64,000 bases of DNA from Hyalella azteca (taxonomy: Eukaryota > Arthropoda > Malacostraca > Amphipoda > Hyalellidae), in the NCBI RefSeq assembly GCF_000764305.2, contig NW_025931701.1:434001-498000 (forward strand), given 5' to 3'. The position numbers and the translations under genes are program-made. Each line of letters begins with the position of its first letter. Positions within the stretch are counted from its first letter, which is position 1. The notes below the pieces were generated by a model that was not told where the DNA came from, ran no database searches, and was given only the letters and a program-made list of their open reading frames with translations. Shown here one piece after another: positions 1 through 11,267 of the stretch.

Positions 1-1933
1 AAAAATAGACATTATACAAAAGTAGTGCCTCTTGTTAACTAGGGATATTTTACGTACCTCCACAGAAATCACAATACAGCTATGAGTTTGAATCGATCAC
101 CATATCTGTTAACCTAACGGAAAATTACAGAATAACCAGTTAGGGTTCTAATTAGCTGTTATTAAAATAGGTTTAATTAATTTTCACTGAAAAACTTCAA
201 GCAAGTAAAAAATCAGAGAACCGCAAATTTTCATTAAAATATTGCTATCAGCTAGGTTTGTTAAAACGAATGAAGTCAATCATTTGAAAAGAATCACATT
301 CATTTTTATCACAGGCCAGCAGTTAATCAAAAAACATTGATGATACTGCTTTCTTCTATAGGTCGCCCTTTGAGATTCCAATATCCCTCTACTGGAGAAA
401 AACATATTGAACTCTGAAATCGGAATGGGACAGGAAGAAGAGATCATAAATAATATTTTCCGGCAAATTCATGCTTACTCTCAAATTCAAGAATAGTTCA
501 AAGAAGAAACACAAAGAGAAACACTGAAAATCCAAGGCAACGCTAATACCTTTGAAACATCCTTTCAGACCGCCAAAAAACAAAGGAGACATGTGGCACG
601 TATATATAGATGCAGTAGAAAATGCAGTCGAGAAAATGAAGTAGAGATAATTGAATAAAAAGTTTATTGTATAATTATCAAAGAAGGTAGTGCGTTAATA
701 AGATTTTTTTTGATTTGACGAATTTACACTGGAAGCAAACGTGATCAAAAGTATAATCGTAGCGGCACTCTTATGGACTTAAGTTGAATACTTTAGAAGA
801 GCAGGTGTGAATTAAAAGCAATAGCTGTCGTCACAAACACATAAGAAAGCCTTAATGACCAGTAAATGGTAGAGTGCCATGTTGCATGAGTAGTAGAGTT
901 TGGCAGCAGTCCTCGGCTGCTATTACCTCAAGCATCGACTTGAGAGGCAGTTAGCTGGAACTACAGCATTATAATAGACAAGGAGTATGTGATAGTGGCA
1001 CTGTAATTAGATTCCAGTCAGTAGGTGATTAAGTGTTATTAGCCGCTGAAATTACTTCTCAACTATTCGCTAGCATTGCAGGACAAATTGGAGGGCACGC
1101 AACTTAGTTCGTAAGAGCCTCAGTTGGCCGCCAGTGAGGCTATAAAACTAAAAACATTTCCAAATTGATGCTGACGATGGGCAATGTGTTGGTGGACGCG
1201 TTAACTTACAATCAGATGAGGCTTAAAAATATTTGTCCACACATTCTTGTGACAACACATCAAATGGAAGCAAATCATCCCTTCAGTACCAGTGAATTAA
1301 ATATTAAAAAATTGATTTTTGGATATATCAAATGAATAAAAATTTAGTTGAACTCTGCTACAATATTCTGAGGTGAAATTTTCACGCTGTCGTTGCATTA
1401 TTATGATGTTTCGCCTTTAGTTTCGAGTAAAGGCCTTTGAAGAAATTCCAAGAAACTGGCTCACATTTGCACGTGAAGTATCAAAATTGCGCTTCCAAAT
1501 TCAGTAAAAGGAAAAATAGTATAAATGCATCACGCAACTTGGTATGTCCCGAGAGCGTTAAAAGAGACGCAAGCCGTTACTCAGTTCATGAGGGAAAAAG
1601 TGTGTACACGTGAAATTTTCGAAATTTTCGCGACAAGGCAGATTCGAAAGATTAATGTTGAAGATTGAAAACCAACCGGCGACCACAGATCATCGACAGT
1701 TGAATGGTGTAGGTCATGCAATAGCGACAGGGACACCCAGTCGCTTGCAAACAGGGAGGTGCATTCCTGTCCATTGATAAAAACTACTTAAATGCAGCAC
1801 TAGCGACGTATAAATCAATCAGCTTATCGCGACCTGCGACGCGAGCCTGGACATACAGTAGCGCATGCCAGTTCATTTACTTGCTCTTGGCGGAGTGCAG
1901 AGACACGAACTAAAATACGCTGGGCAATTTTCT
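1..1933. other. AT-rich non-coding stretch, nothing recognised
   Basis: I see no protein with a recognisable family, no RNA gene and no clear repeat. The only open frame over 60 codons is a low-complexity, Phe/Leu-rich minus-strand frame at 389-592, which looks like chance. Confidence 0.6.
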
Positions 1934-2169
1934 AGTACGGCTGCGATGTGGGAGTGTGGTGGGAGTACGGCTGCGATGTAAGAGCGTGCTGGCAGTAGGT
2001 AGCGATGTATGAGCGTGTTAGAATTGCTGCGATTTGGGTATTCAGGGGAAGTACAGCAACGATATGGGATCGTTCAATATTATGGCAGCGATGTAGGAGT
2101 GTGGTGGGAGTGCGGCTGCGATGCAGAACGGTGATGAGAGCACGGTTGTGATGAGAGAGCGAGGTGGGG
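1934..2169. repeat. Degenerate 30-bp minisatellite, about 8 units
   Basis: Eight consecutive blocks of roughly 28-30 bp share the pattern AGTACGGCTGCGATG followed by a G-rich GAGTGTGGTGGG-like half. The outer units (1934-1993 and 2075-2169) are closest to each other. The middle ones have drifted and vary by 1-3 bp. The strand shown is G-rich, in contrast to the AT-rich flanks. Confidence 0.8.
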
Positions 2170-3690
2170 ATGGTTTAATGGGGACGGTTTCTGTTTTCTC
2201 TACTTTGCAGATTTTGAAAGCTAAAATTGACGTGGATTTGAACGACCAGTTTAGAAAGTAAGATATTGAATTTCATTCTAACACTAAATTAAAACATATT
2301 CCAATATTCACGCACAATTCCGATGACTTTCTAGTTTGCGCGCTCAAAATAATTGCCGATCACGAGCGACATGGGTACTGAAAATAATCTATTTAATCAT
2401 ATTCTCTAATTAAAAGGAATTTTCTGCTCCAGTTTCTTATTGAGTGACTAACAAGTGATGTTTTAGATGAGGGCAAAATGAACTATTTTATGCTTTATTA
2501 ATATTATATATTATTAAATTATATGTATATGTATAAAAATCGTTTTGCTGTATAATGATTTGGTTGGAAGGGAAATGCTAACAAAATAACTCAGAAACTG
2601 AAGGCCTAATGGGAACTTCAATCGTCATTGAAAATAATGACGAAATTGGAAGTATGACAAGGAAATAATCGATGTGTAGACAATGGACTATTCTTACGCA
2701 AAAATAATAATAAAAGATGTTTCTAGTTTTTATCATAAAAAGAAATTGAAATAATTTTTCCAAAATTAAAAACGCGTTTGTGGTTAGAAAAGAGGAGTTC
2801 AAGCGAGTATCGTCAGTAATTTGTAAGCAAACACCAGACAAATGGACAGTGAAAATTCTATTGTGAGTGGGACAAATTATTTTAACGATGAAACAATTAA
2901 TTAAAATAGAAACTGGAATTTCTTTGTAACGAATACTTACTTGGAAAATTCCTTGGCTGGACTGCAGTAAAATGTGTTATTATATACACTTGATGAACAC
3001 GTCAAGACTTCGATGGTGAATGACTTTCTTCAGATAAATAACATCAAATAAAACTTTTGGGTTTAATTAAGGATTGAAAAACTAATCATAACGAGCAATA
3101 AAGAAATTTAAGATGAGGAAAAGATTTCTGCCATAGGAACGTTAGACCGCGTCATTGGGTGTCATTGAATATTGAGTGTCATTGAGTCCGTGACATCTTC
3201 ATCGAAAGCACCTTGCATCGGGGAAAATATCTGAAAGTGTTATAATATTTACGATATAAGTTAGAATTACAGGTTACGATAATATAAAAAGTTGTAGCAA
3301 AACTATGACTACATTTTCACCAGGAAAAATAAATCCGAATGAGCCACGGAGGTTAAAGAACAGTATAACTTGTAGTTGTCAGAGGGAAGAGTTTCTAACT
3401 GACCACAAAGCACTAGTCAGCTCAGGTACGGTAACAACATTGGCTCATGAGCGACTCTAACGCCACAAGACTGCAACAAAAGTTTAAGCGTCTCGGCTGA
3501 GGTCCGGCGACGCTATGGTGACGCGCAGGCCTGTGAGTGCTGCCGGCACCAGCAATGGAAGACCAGTAGCGCTTTTAACCATCTAACTTCCACTAAAACT
3601 CTGATACCATGACAATGCACTCATCTCCAGAGCATGGATGTGCCGAGATTTTTTGTTAAACTTCAGAAGAAATTTATGGTCATTCATCCA
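2170..3690. other. No gene or repeat recognised
   Basis: AT-rich sequence. An 87-codon minus-strand frame at 2578-2841 is dominated by Phe, Leu and Ile and has no recognisable motif. I do not call it a gene. Confidence 0.55.
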
Positions 3691-3750
3691 TATAAAACCG
3701 TCAGCAAGTTCACTTCAGTTTTAATGATCGCATCGATAGTAGCCGGTGAG
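3691..3750 (+). promoter_or_regulatory. Candidate TATA + Initiator core promoter
   Basis: TATAAAA at 3691-3697 is followed by TCAGTT at 3715-3720, so the Inr A (3717) lies 26 bp downstream of the first T of the TATA box. That is the usual TATA-to-start spacing, and TCAGTT is the Inr form favoured in arthropods. An ATG follows at 3724, and a splice-donor-like G|GTGAGA at about 3746 could end a very short first exon. No downstream exon was recognised, and short motifs like these occur by chance in 64 kb, so this is only a candidate. Confidence 0.27.
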
Positions 3751-3976
3751 AGAGTAGTGATGTTCGGTGAGTTCTTCTATAAGGCTTGTAAGATAAGGAC
3801 TTAATGAATAAGACACATGCAGCTTTTAGCTGATTAACCTAAAAACGCAACGCCAAGAAACGCCCCATGAGATACACCGGGCCAAGATGGTCATTCCGAG
3901 CAAAATCAACATAACTGAGGCACTAACATCTACAAATCAACAGCTAGATTGTCTATGAGTTGAAATTAAATAAAAA

Positions 3977-4064
3977 ACATGTTCAATCTTACACGAAGTT
4001 CTCACTGCATGTACAAAGAAACATGTTTAATCTTACACGAATTTCTCACTGCATGCACAAAAGA
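3977..4064. repeat. 44-bp direct duplication
   Basis: Two adjacent 44-bp copies begin ACATGTTCAATCTTACACGA and ACATGTTTAATCTTACACGA. They differ at a few positions. The surrounding open frames on both strands (3960-4324) run through this duplication and have no recognisable family. Confidence 0.8.
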
Positions 4065-5156
4065 ACATTTTGGCCGGAAAGTACTGGATCCGAGATTTGT
4101 TTTAATTTCATTATGAAGGCGACGATGCAAGAAGCCCTGTACGTGTACGACCACAACGCCTTCAAGACGCTCGGCCTTATCTTGATTGCGATGACGAGAA
4201 ATTGTGGTCTGAAACAATGGCGGTGACAAATTAGGGATAAAATAGCTGGTACATCACTGATAATGCTCAGATTGCGAGGGCCATCAAACTTGACGTTCAG
4301 CAAAACACAAGACAAAAGAGACACTTAAATTCTATCAAATGAATCTAGAGGCTAAAAAGGCGTGTATGAGAGAACTTTGATCGCCACACATGTAATTAGC
4401 AGGACAGAAAAATTAGCTTAGCTATCAGGCCAATAAAACTGATAGCGCATAAAGAATCCTGCACAGACAAGCTTGCTTCCATGCATCGAGTTTATTTTTG
4501 TTCGAGCAGAACCTCAAAGTGAGGCTTGCCTGAAAACTCAAACTTGTGTTCGGGCAAATAAAAAAAAATAAGATTGGGCATTCAGTTTAACAATGTTAAT
4601 TTCAGTGTTTTCATGTAAGGTGGAAAATTTTAATAAATGAAGAGAAGTTACATTTTCTGCGATTTAATATTTCTTACTAGGATGTATATATAGGCATGGT
4701 GTTCGGGCTGCGCAGGAAGCAATATATTTCCAAAAATATTTAATACATACATAATATACATGTCGAAATCTCATAAGGTTAACACATTAATCACTCTATA
4801 GGTTCTTAATTTCAAGCAATGCTTTACTAGTGAAGAACTTTCTCAATTGTTTTCCCGGTCTAGTAGCTACCGGTGGTCTAGTCACCGGTCTAGTAACCCA
4901 GTGGAAGTCTAGTAGTTACTTCAAACTATCGTCAGTCATGAAAAGATCCGGTCAACATCAGGAAAAGATCCGGGCGACAGGCCACATCAGGCCTACACTT
5001 CAGCGCCGACAGCACTATGTTATGTTATGTTATGTAAATAGAATTTTCTGTTTTATTTCCTAATTTTATTCATGAAGCAGGAAAGATTTTCATGTTAGGG
5101 TTATTAAGAAATGAACAGATATAAGGAATTTCTGGCAAATCGGTGGAGTGAAAAGT
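4065..5156. other. No gene; small simple repeats only
   Basis: It contains clustered GGTCTAGTA-like motifs at about 4856-4915, a short duplicated AAAAGATCCGG motif near 4941-4970 and four TATGT units at 5016-5035. No coding signal was recognised. Confidence 0.55.
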
Positions 5157-5310
5157 AAGTTAAATAACATCATCCCTCAGTTGGCTGGGGTGACAATAAG
5201 TTGAAAAACATCATCCCTCAGTTGGCTAGGGTGACAATAAGTTGAATAACATCATCCCTCAGTTGGCTAGGGTGACAAATAGTTTAATAAAATCATACTC
5301 CAGTTGGCTT
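5157..5310. repeat. 41-bp minisatellite, about 3.6 units
   Basis: Units of 41 bp each contain CATCATCCCTCAGTTGGCT followed by a GGGTGACAA-like segment and a short A/T-rich spacer. The first three units are nearly identical. The last degrades into CATACTCCAGTTGGCTT. Confidence 0.88.
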
Positions 5311-8300
5311 AAAAAAATCACAATCATAAAAATTTCATTCAACATTGTGAAGTCTCAAATATTGTTTTAAAAATTTAAATTGATCTATATTTAAGACTAA
5401 TTGATCTAATGTCAATTAGATCTATATAAGTCAAGTGAAATGAGTGAAATTTGCAACGAGTGAATTGTTTCACTAAAGAGATTTTACGGTAAAGTTAATA
5501 TATATGTTGACTTTGAACTATAATGTAATACTTTGATTATCCCACTGGCTAAAAATAATTTCACGACAAAACTTTAGCGCCTTCGGTGCAAATTAGGAAA
5601 AATCTCATCAATTGTATTTTTATTGCTGCTGCGCAACAGATGATATTTATTCACTTCAACGAAGTCTACTGTAAAAGTAACTGAACCGAATTCCAGTAGC
5701 ATTGAATCCTATAAGAGATTATGCACACTCTGACATTTAGAGCTCATTCGTGGCGCTTGAACCGGCTTAATGATTTATGTAGAAGCTACAATATATCATT
5801 AGCATACCTCGCTGCAATGCATGGGTGTAATCAGTGTGGCCTGTTTAATATTTATGATCATTTGTCTCTTAACAACAGCACAATCATTTATCTCTGTCGC
5901 CAAACATAACTAATGTTGAATCGCCAGAATAAATTGATCTACAGTAATTTCATAGATGAAATTCAACAAGAAACAAAAGGCTATTTGCAATGAATTACAA
6001 AGTAAAGTGAGCAAATAAGGTGGAATTTTTTTTCATATAAATTTAAGAGGAAGACGGTATATGTTGATACAAAATATTGTCTTTCTTATGAATATAAATA
6101 AAAGCAATGGGCAGCGGTATTCTTATTTCTACGGATATATCTGTATTCTTAAGTCATTTGATGCATTTGTATTTAAATACTTATTATTTCAAATGTTAAA
6201 AAATACTTTTCTTTTACGCTCTTCTTGGCTTGTAAATCAGACTACCGTAGAGCAAGCGTCGGGCACCGCAAGGATATAACCCGATCGAAAATCTTAGCCT
6301 GCTTATCGGTAGCAGACTGATAGTGCAACAAGTGGCCACCTAATCGCCTACTAAGATTCTCCCTGAACATGGATTGCAGAAGACAAGAGGTATATACCAG
6401 AGCCAGGATGGCGGCCGCCGCGACGATAAGCCTTGTAGAAAGCAAAACATATATCGCTTTGCTATCGCACCTAACAAGTCCTCCATACCAACACGACTAA
6501 TTGCTCGCTTCTTTGGTCTTCGTACTTCAGGCTCTTCCAACTAACTTTCAACAATAAATGAACCTACGGAGTAAAGTGGCAGCGACTGATAAAAAGGAAC
6601 TCAGCTGAAGCCGGTTCTCAAAAGACATCGAATGGGATCGAGCTTATACAGGAGATATTAAAAGAAGGAAACTAATTTGCACAGCTACATCAAATATCAA
6701 CTTTATAGTTTATTGAGCACGCGCCACATCTCTTATATTTGATTTTCTTGATTTGCTTTAATACGAAGGTATTTGTGAAGTACAATGGAGTTGAAATGTT
6801 TGATAGGACATTTAAAAACCACCTACATATAAGGAAAATTAAATCAATACATCACATAAATTATAGTGGGTATCGAAACTCTGAATAATTCAGTATTCTT
6901 CAAACTGCTAGTTTATTCGATGTGATATATGTATTTTACTCTTTAATCACAGCAACTGTAGAATTATTGTATTTTTACACAAAAATACTATTGAAATATT
7001 GACATGAAAAATATCTGAGATAGCTGAGACCTACAGCTTTTCAAAACGAAAATCGTACTAAAATGAAAAGTTTATACATGGATGACTTGACTATACAGGA
7101 TTTGTACTATACAGGACTTGAAACTTCAAAGTCCTGAGCTAAAGTTTCATTGAAGTATAAATTATTTGGTTAGGATCAAAGTTCCTTTTCGGATATCATA
7201 AACTCGATATCTTTCAATATACCATCACCTGAAAATAATACATTTTATCGATAGACGCGGTAATTTAAAATTGGTTTCCAATCTACGCGACACTTTGAAA
7301 CTGAGGGAATTTCGAAATAGAGGAAGATAAAAAATTTCTTCAGACTTCAGGACCTGCGAAGATTAGAAAAATTTCAAATTAACGCTGCCACTTTTACAAT
7401 TCATTATATTCAGATTATGGTTGGTACATTGAAGAATGTAAAGCATCGCAATCCGAAAAGAAAGTTTGATCATTAACAACTCAATGCTGCTTCACTTCCT
7501 AAAATAAAGTCATCTTCACAATTTTTAGTATCAACCTGACAGACGAATAATAGAAATTTGTCTTTATATACCTAAAAACCCTACCGTGACCATTGCCCAA
7601 TGTTGATGCTTGTAAAGAATAAAATAATAAACATGTGGTAAAATCAATCTTAAATGAGTTTCTGATTTCGGACTCGAATGTACACAAATTATCCATTGAC
7701 AACTTTACTTTAATTAGAGAGGATTAGTCCAGTTTGAGTGAGCTATTTATGTCAATAGGGAAACGGTAGCCCAGGGCTAGCTTTGAAGTTTTAAATGCAC
7801 ATCTCCTGGACAGACGAGATTCATGGACCTTTAATCACCTTTTTTTTTAGAATTAATTGTCTTATGAAAAGGTGTAGATTTTAGCCATATCTCAGATTTT
7901 CTTCGTTTCTCCATAGCTTACGTGAGTTGAAAAATTAATAATTAGTGTGATTCAAAGAAAAATAAACCACATCCTCTAAACTGGCAGTTTGGACAAAACT
8001 GAATGATGCAAAAAAATTTTAAAATTAAAATCCAAGAATTTTAGCGATGCACTGCTTTGATGTGACTTAGCTATAGGTATTTCTACTTGTTACACATCAA
8101 ACGTTTTAACTTTTTAGAACTTCACACAAATGCCTTTGCATTAAAGCTCGCGTACAAATCAAGAAAACCAAAAATAACGGCAGTGGCGCGTGTTCAATAT
8201 GAACTGTAAAGTAGATCTCCTATCCGGCCGTGAGTTAGTATAGCTGCAGGTATTCCGTGCCAAAATAAATAAGAAAAACTTCATGTAAAACGTTGACAAA

Positions 8301-9439
8301 AGCTATAGAAAGTCAAGTAATGGCCTTGATTATCAGTGACGAAAATTATTATATTGGTGGAACGATGGCTAAAGGTGCTTGTACAAGGGGACAGTACTGG
8401 CGGCAAGTAGATCAGAAAAATGCCAAATGTCCGCCGCTTGGTGTCTATCCCGCAAGTAAGCTTAGACACGAGACAAGTTTAAGGTACCGCTGTGCCGGTA
8501 ACAACACGGCGGTACAATTGTATTAACAATTAATTGATAAATTACGGCTCCATGCTTCGAAATTTGTTAAGAAAGACAACATTGAACATTTCTAGAAATA
8601 TTGTAATGGATTGCAATAAGACTCGTATAATTTGTCATTTGTCACTCGTGTAACCACCGATATAACTTCATTGTTCCATAGCGGTCATTAATTGTTTCGT
8701 GATACAGAACAGAGAAAAACTCCGAACCTAAGACTAGATCGGGGTTGAATATACAAGGGCTAGGAAGACACGGTTTATACTTTTGTATTAGAATTTCGTT
8801 CATTATTATAGTTTTAATTTATAATTTTTATGCATTTCTTTATTTACGATCATTGTTTAATTGTCTGAGGTCACTGAAAACTTGCTTCAATTATTAATGG
8901 AAAGATCCCAATGATATGATGGTAATAGAAAAAACCTGCAGTTCGATCAGTTCGGTTTATCTGCTATAATTGGTATAAACTTTTACATTACTGATATTCA
9001 GAGTTTAACTCACTCCAAAGCCTGCTTAATGCAGGCTTTACGTGTTTACGTATTAGGATCAAATTCAAGTAGAACTACTATAGTGTCAATAGTAGGTCAT
9101 ATAAGGCAAGCAAGCCTTTGTGCCTCAGTTGAATACCAGATTCCACCAAATACAGTTCCCCAAACTTATAGTCTCGTCTCTGCCTATCTTCCTCCTTAGC
9201 TAGCTTGGACTTTGAAGTCAGACGACTAGAAAACGTAACAAATTGCATGACGCTTGAGCGTCCGTCCCTTGCCTGTGACATTCTTTCAATCAAGACCGTA
9301 ATTTAGGCAGTACTATAGTTCTTTCCAAAAGGGATTACTCACTTTCTTTGTCTCACGGGTATTCAGAGGCACATTAACAAATTCAAACGTCATTCCTTGC
9401 ATAAATTTAGAAGATGTTGAAGATCTTCTATAGAAATAT
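5311..9439. other. No gene recognised; one GC-richer patch
   Basis: Mostly AT-rich sequence without a recognisable coding region. A patch at about 6240-6540 is clearly richer in G+C and holds two overlapping minus-strand open frames (6242-6445, beginning with a hydrophobic Ala/Leu stretch, and 6340-6540). Both begin at TTG rather than ATG and match nothing I know. A decayed exon or transposon remnant is possible but unsupported. Confidence 0.5.
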
Positions 9440-9950
9440 GTACTGCAGCAGTCGCAACATATGAGGACGGAATTATTCACTAATTTAGAAACTGCAGCAG
9501 TGACTCCGGCAGTTAAGATTTAGCCATGGCTGTCACACCAAAAGATACGAAGCTGAGTCATGTGCATGAGCGTTAAAATGTATTATCTGTAAGGAATAAA
9601 TCACAGCAGTCGTAACACCATATTAGATTGAGTCATTTGGCAGTGTTTTGACAAGAAGTGTTTGATCGCATTTAAAGTCACACTAGTCACACCACACGAA
9701 GCCGAGGCATGTGGCCGAGTGCATTGTGCATGATGTCAGTATTAAAAGTCACAGCTGTCACATCACAACACGCGAACCTGGGGCATGAGGCAAGTGTTAC
9801 GTTTATTGTGCATGGTATGAAAATTAGCAGTCACAAATGTCACATCACAAGACACTCAGCCGAGGCATGTTGTCGACTGTTGTGTGCATTGTGTATGGTG
9901 TGAAAATTAGAAGTCAGAGCTGTCATATCACTACACACGACGTCGAGGCC
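9440..9950. repeat. Degenerate ~75-83-bp tandem repeat, about 6 units
   Basis: Successive blocks share AGTCACAGCTGTCACATCAC, a GCCGAGGCATG-like middle and a TGTGCATGGTGTGAAAAT-like end. The AGTC starts at 9676, 9747, 9829 and 9912 give spacings of 71, 82 and 83 bp; older units upstream are more diverged. The last unit stops at the left end of a MITE, so the transposon appears to have inserted into or at the edge of the array. Confidence 0.75.
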
Positions 9951-9952
9951 TG

Positions 9953-10096
9953 GGCCCATACTTTCAAAAAAAGTTAAGAGATCGTAAGTTCATCAGCCAA
10001 TCATTGACGGCCTTTCAAACTAAATTCACCAATCATAGACAAGAAAATAGAGCGTAAGTACTTACGTTCATTTAGCGAGTTTTGAAAGTATGGCCC
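9953..10096. mobile_element. 144-bp MITE, copy 1 (PIF/Harbinger-like)
   Basis: The element starts GGCCCATACTTTCAAAA and ends TTTTGAAAGTATGGCCC, which is a terminal inverted repeat with one extra base in the left arm. It is flanked on both sides by CTG (9950-9952 and 10097-10099). An internal CGTAAGTACTTACG palindrome is present. There is no coding capacity. Known family behaviour: PIF/Harbinger elements have termini beginning GG(C/G) and 3-bp target duplications. The superfamily assignment is therefore inference from the ends and the duplication length. Confidence 0.85.
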
Positions 10097-10122
10097 CTGG
10101 GTCCTATACTATAGTATGCCTG

Positions 10123-10266
10123 GGCTTATACTTTCAAAAAAAGTTAAGAGATCGTAAGTTCATCAGCCAATCATTGACGGCCTTTCAAGCAAAATCCATC
10201 AATCATCGGCAAGAAAATAGAGCGTAAGTACTTACGTTGACTTGGCGAGTTTTGAAAGTATGGCCC
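10123..10266. mobile_element. 144-bp MITE, copy 2 (PIF/Harbinger-like)
   Basis: Same element and orientation as the copy at 9953, beginning GGCTTATACTTTCAAAA and ending TTTTGAAAGTATGGCCC, with the same internal palindrome. The flanks are CTG on the left and CAG on the right, so the duplication is not identical here. Only 26 bp separate the two copies, which suggests either a second insertion into the same target or a local tandem duplication. Confidence 0.85.
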
Positions 10267-10402
10267 CAGATCTGTTAAGTAGTTATAGCATATACAAAAT
10301 AAGGAGGCTGAGATCAGATAGGTAACCGAACATGAACATCCATGGCCAAGTACAGTTCGGGCAGTGAATGTAGAAGCAATTCAAGCTCAGGTAACTCATT
10401 AA

Positions 10403-11263
10403 GGGGGAGGTTCACCCTCCGGAAAAAACATTTTTGTTTACGGACGGATCACTCAGAAACTTGGTACACATATGTAAAACAGAATTCTAAGACATTTTTG
10501 TTCGATTAATTTTTTCGGAAAAATTGATAGAAAACGTGAAATTCATAGTAAAAGGACAAAAATGGGGGTACTGTAGAAGTCAATCTGCTCCTAGGGTTTT
10601 AAAGCTACAGCAATGAGATATATACCATTCTATTTGTGAAGACCATACCAATCGAGTAACGAAGCCTGCTTTTTGATTTTTACCTTAGTTTTTTACGCAT
10701 TTAATTTTTTTTTTCATTTTTCTCATTTTCCCCACCCCTTCCCCCATTTTGAATCCAAACTATGCACAAATCTAAAAAGGGCTTCGTTACTCGATAGGTA
10801 TGGTCTTTACGAATAGAATGGTATATGTCTCATTGCTGTAGCGTCAAAACTCCAGGAGGAGATTGGTTTTCCGTGACAAAAAGTTGAACTTTTTAGGACA
10901 GCGCGACAAAGTTCCGAGCGCCTTGAAATAGTCACCCAATGTAGCATAGAGACCAAACTACAGGCTTCTGTAGCTTAAATCCACTCAAGGATGCTAGTAG
11001 CGACTTGCAGTACACCTCTCCGTACGAAGCGAACAGGGTGACTGAGCCTTGACACCTATATTTGTAGTCTTAGCGAGTGAATTACCTCCCATCTATTTAG
11101 TGAAGGAACTCCACCCCTGCCCCCCTTTAAAGAGCCGTCATGTAAGTAAAAATTCACGTACAGGGATCGCAATGGCACCGTTGGATAGGGCAGAACGTCA
11201 GCTGTAAGATGATACTAAAAACCGAAAATGCCAAATCCGAAAATTTTAGGGTGAACCTCCCCC
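10403..11263. mobile_element. 861-bp non-autonomous DNA element with TTAA target duplication
   Basis: The left end GGGGGAGGTTCACCCT (10403-10418) is the exact reverse complement of the right end AGGGTGAACCTCCCCC (11248-11263). The element is flanked directly by TTAA at 10399-10402 and 11264-11267. TTAA duplication is the signature of the piggyBac and Kolobok superfamilies. Purine-starting ends argue somewhat for Kolobok over piggyBac, but this is inference. No transposase frame is visible inside, so the element would be mobilised in trans. It also holds a large internal foldback (listed separately). Confidence 0.87.
10581..10865. repeat. Internal long inverted repeat (two ~86-bp arms)
   Basis: The left arm 10581-10666 and right arm 10780-10865 pair across almost their whole length. 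The innermost ~63 bp (GCTACAGCAATGAGA ... GTAACGAAGCC) have only about four mismatches. The outer parts (CAATCTGCTCCT against AGGAGGAGATTG) are looser. The 113-bp spacer between arms contains T-rich and C-rich runs. Transcripts through it would fold into a long hairpin. Confidence 0.85.
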
Positions 11264-11267
11264 TTAA

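Noticed and set aside
6242..6540. GC-richer patch with a minus-strand frame that begins with a signal-peptide-like hydrophobic stretch
   Set aside because: Neither of the two overlapping frames begins with an ATG at its 5' end, and I recognise no family. It remains a weak exon candidate only.
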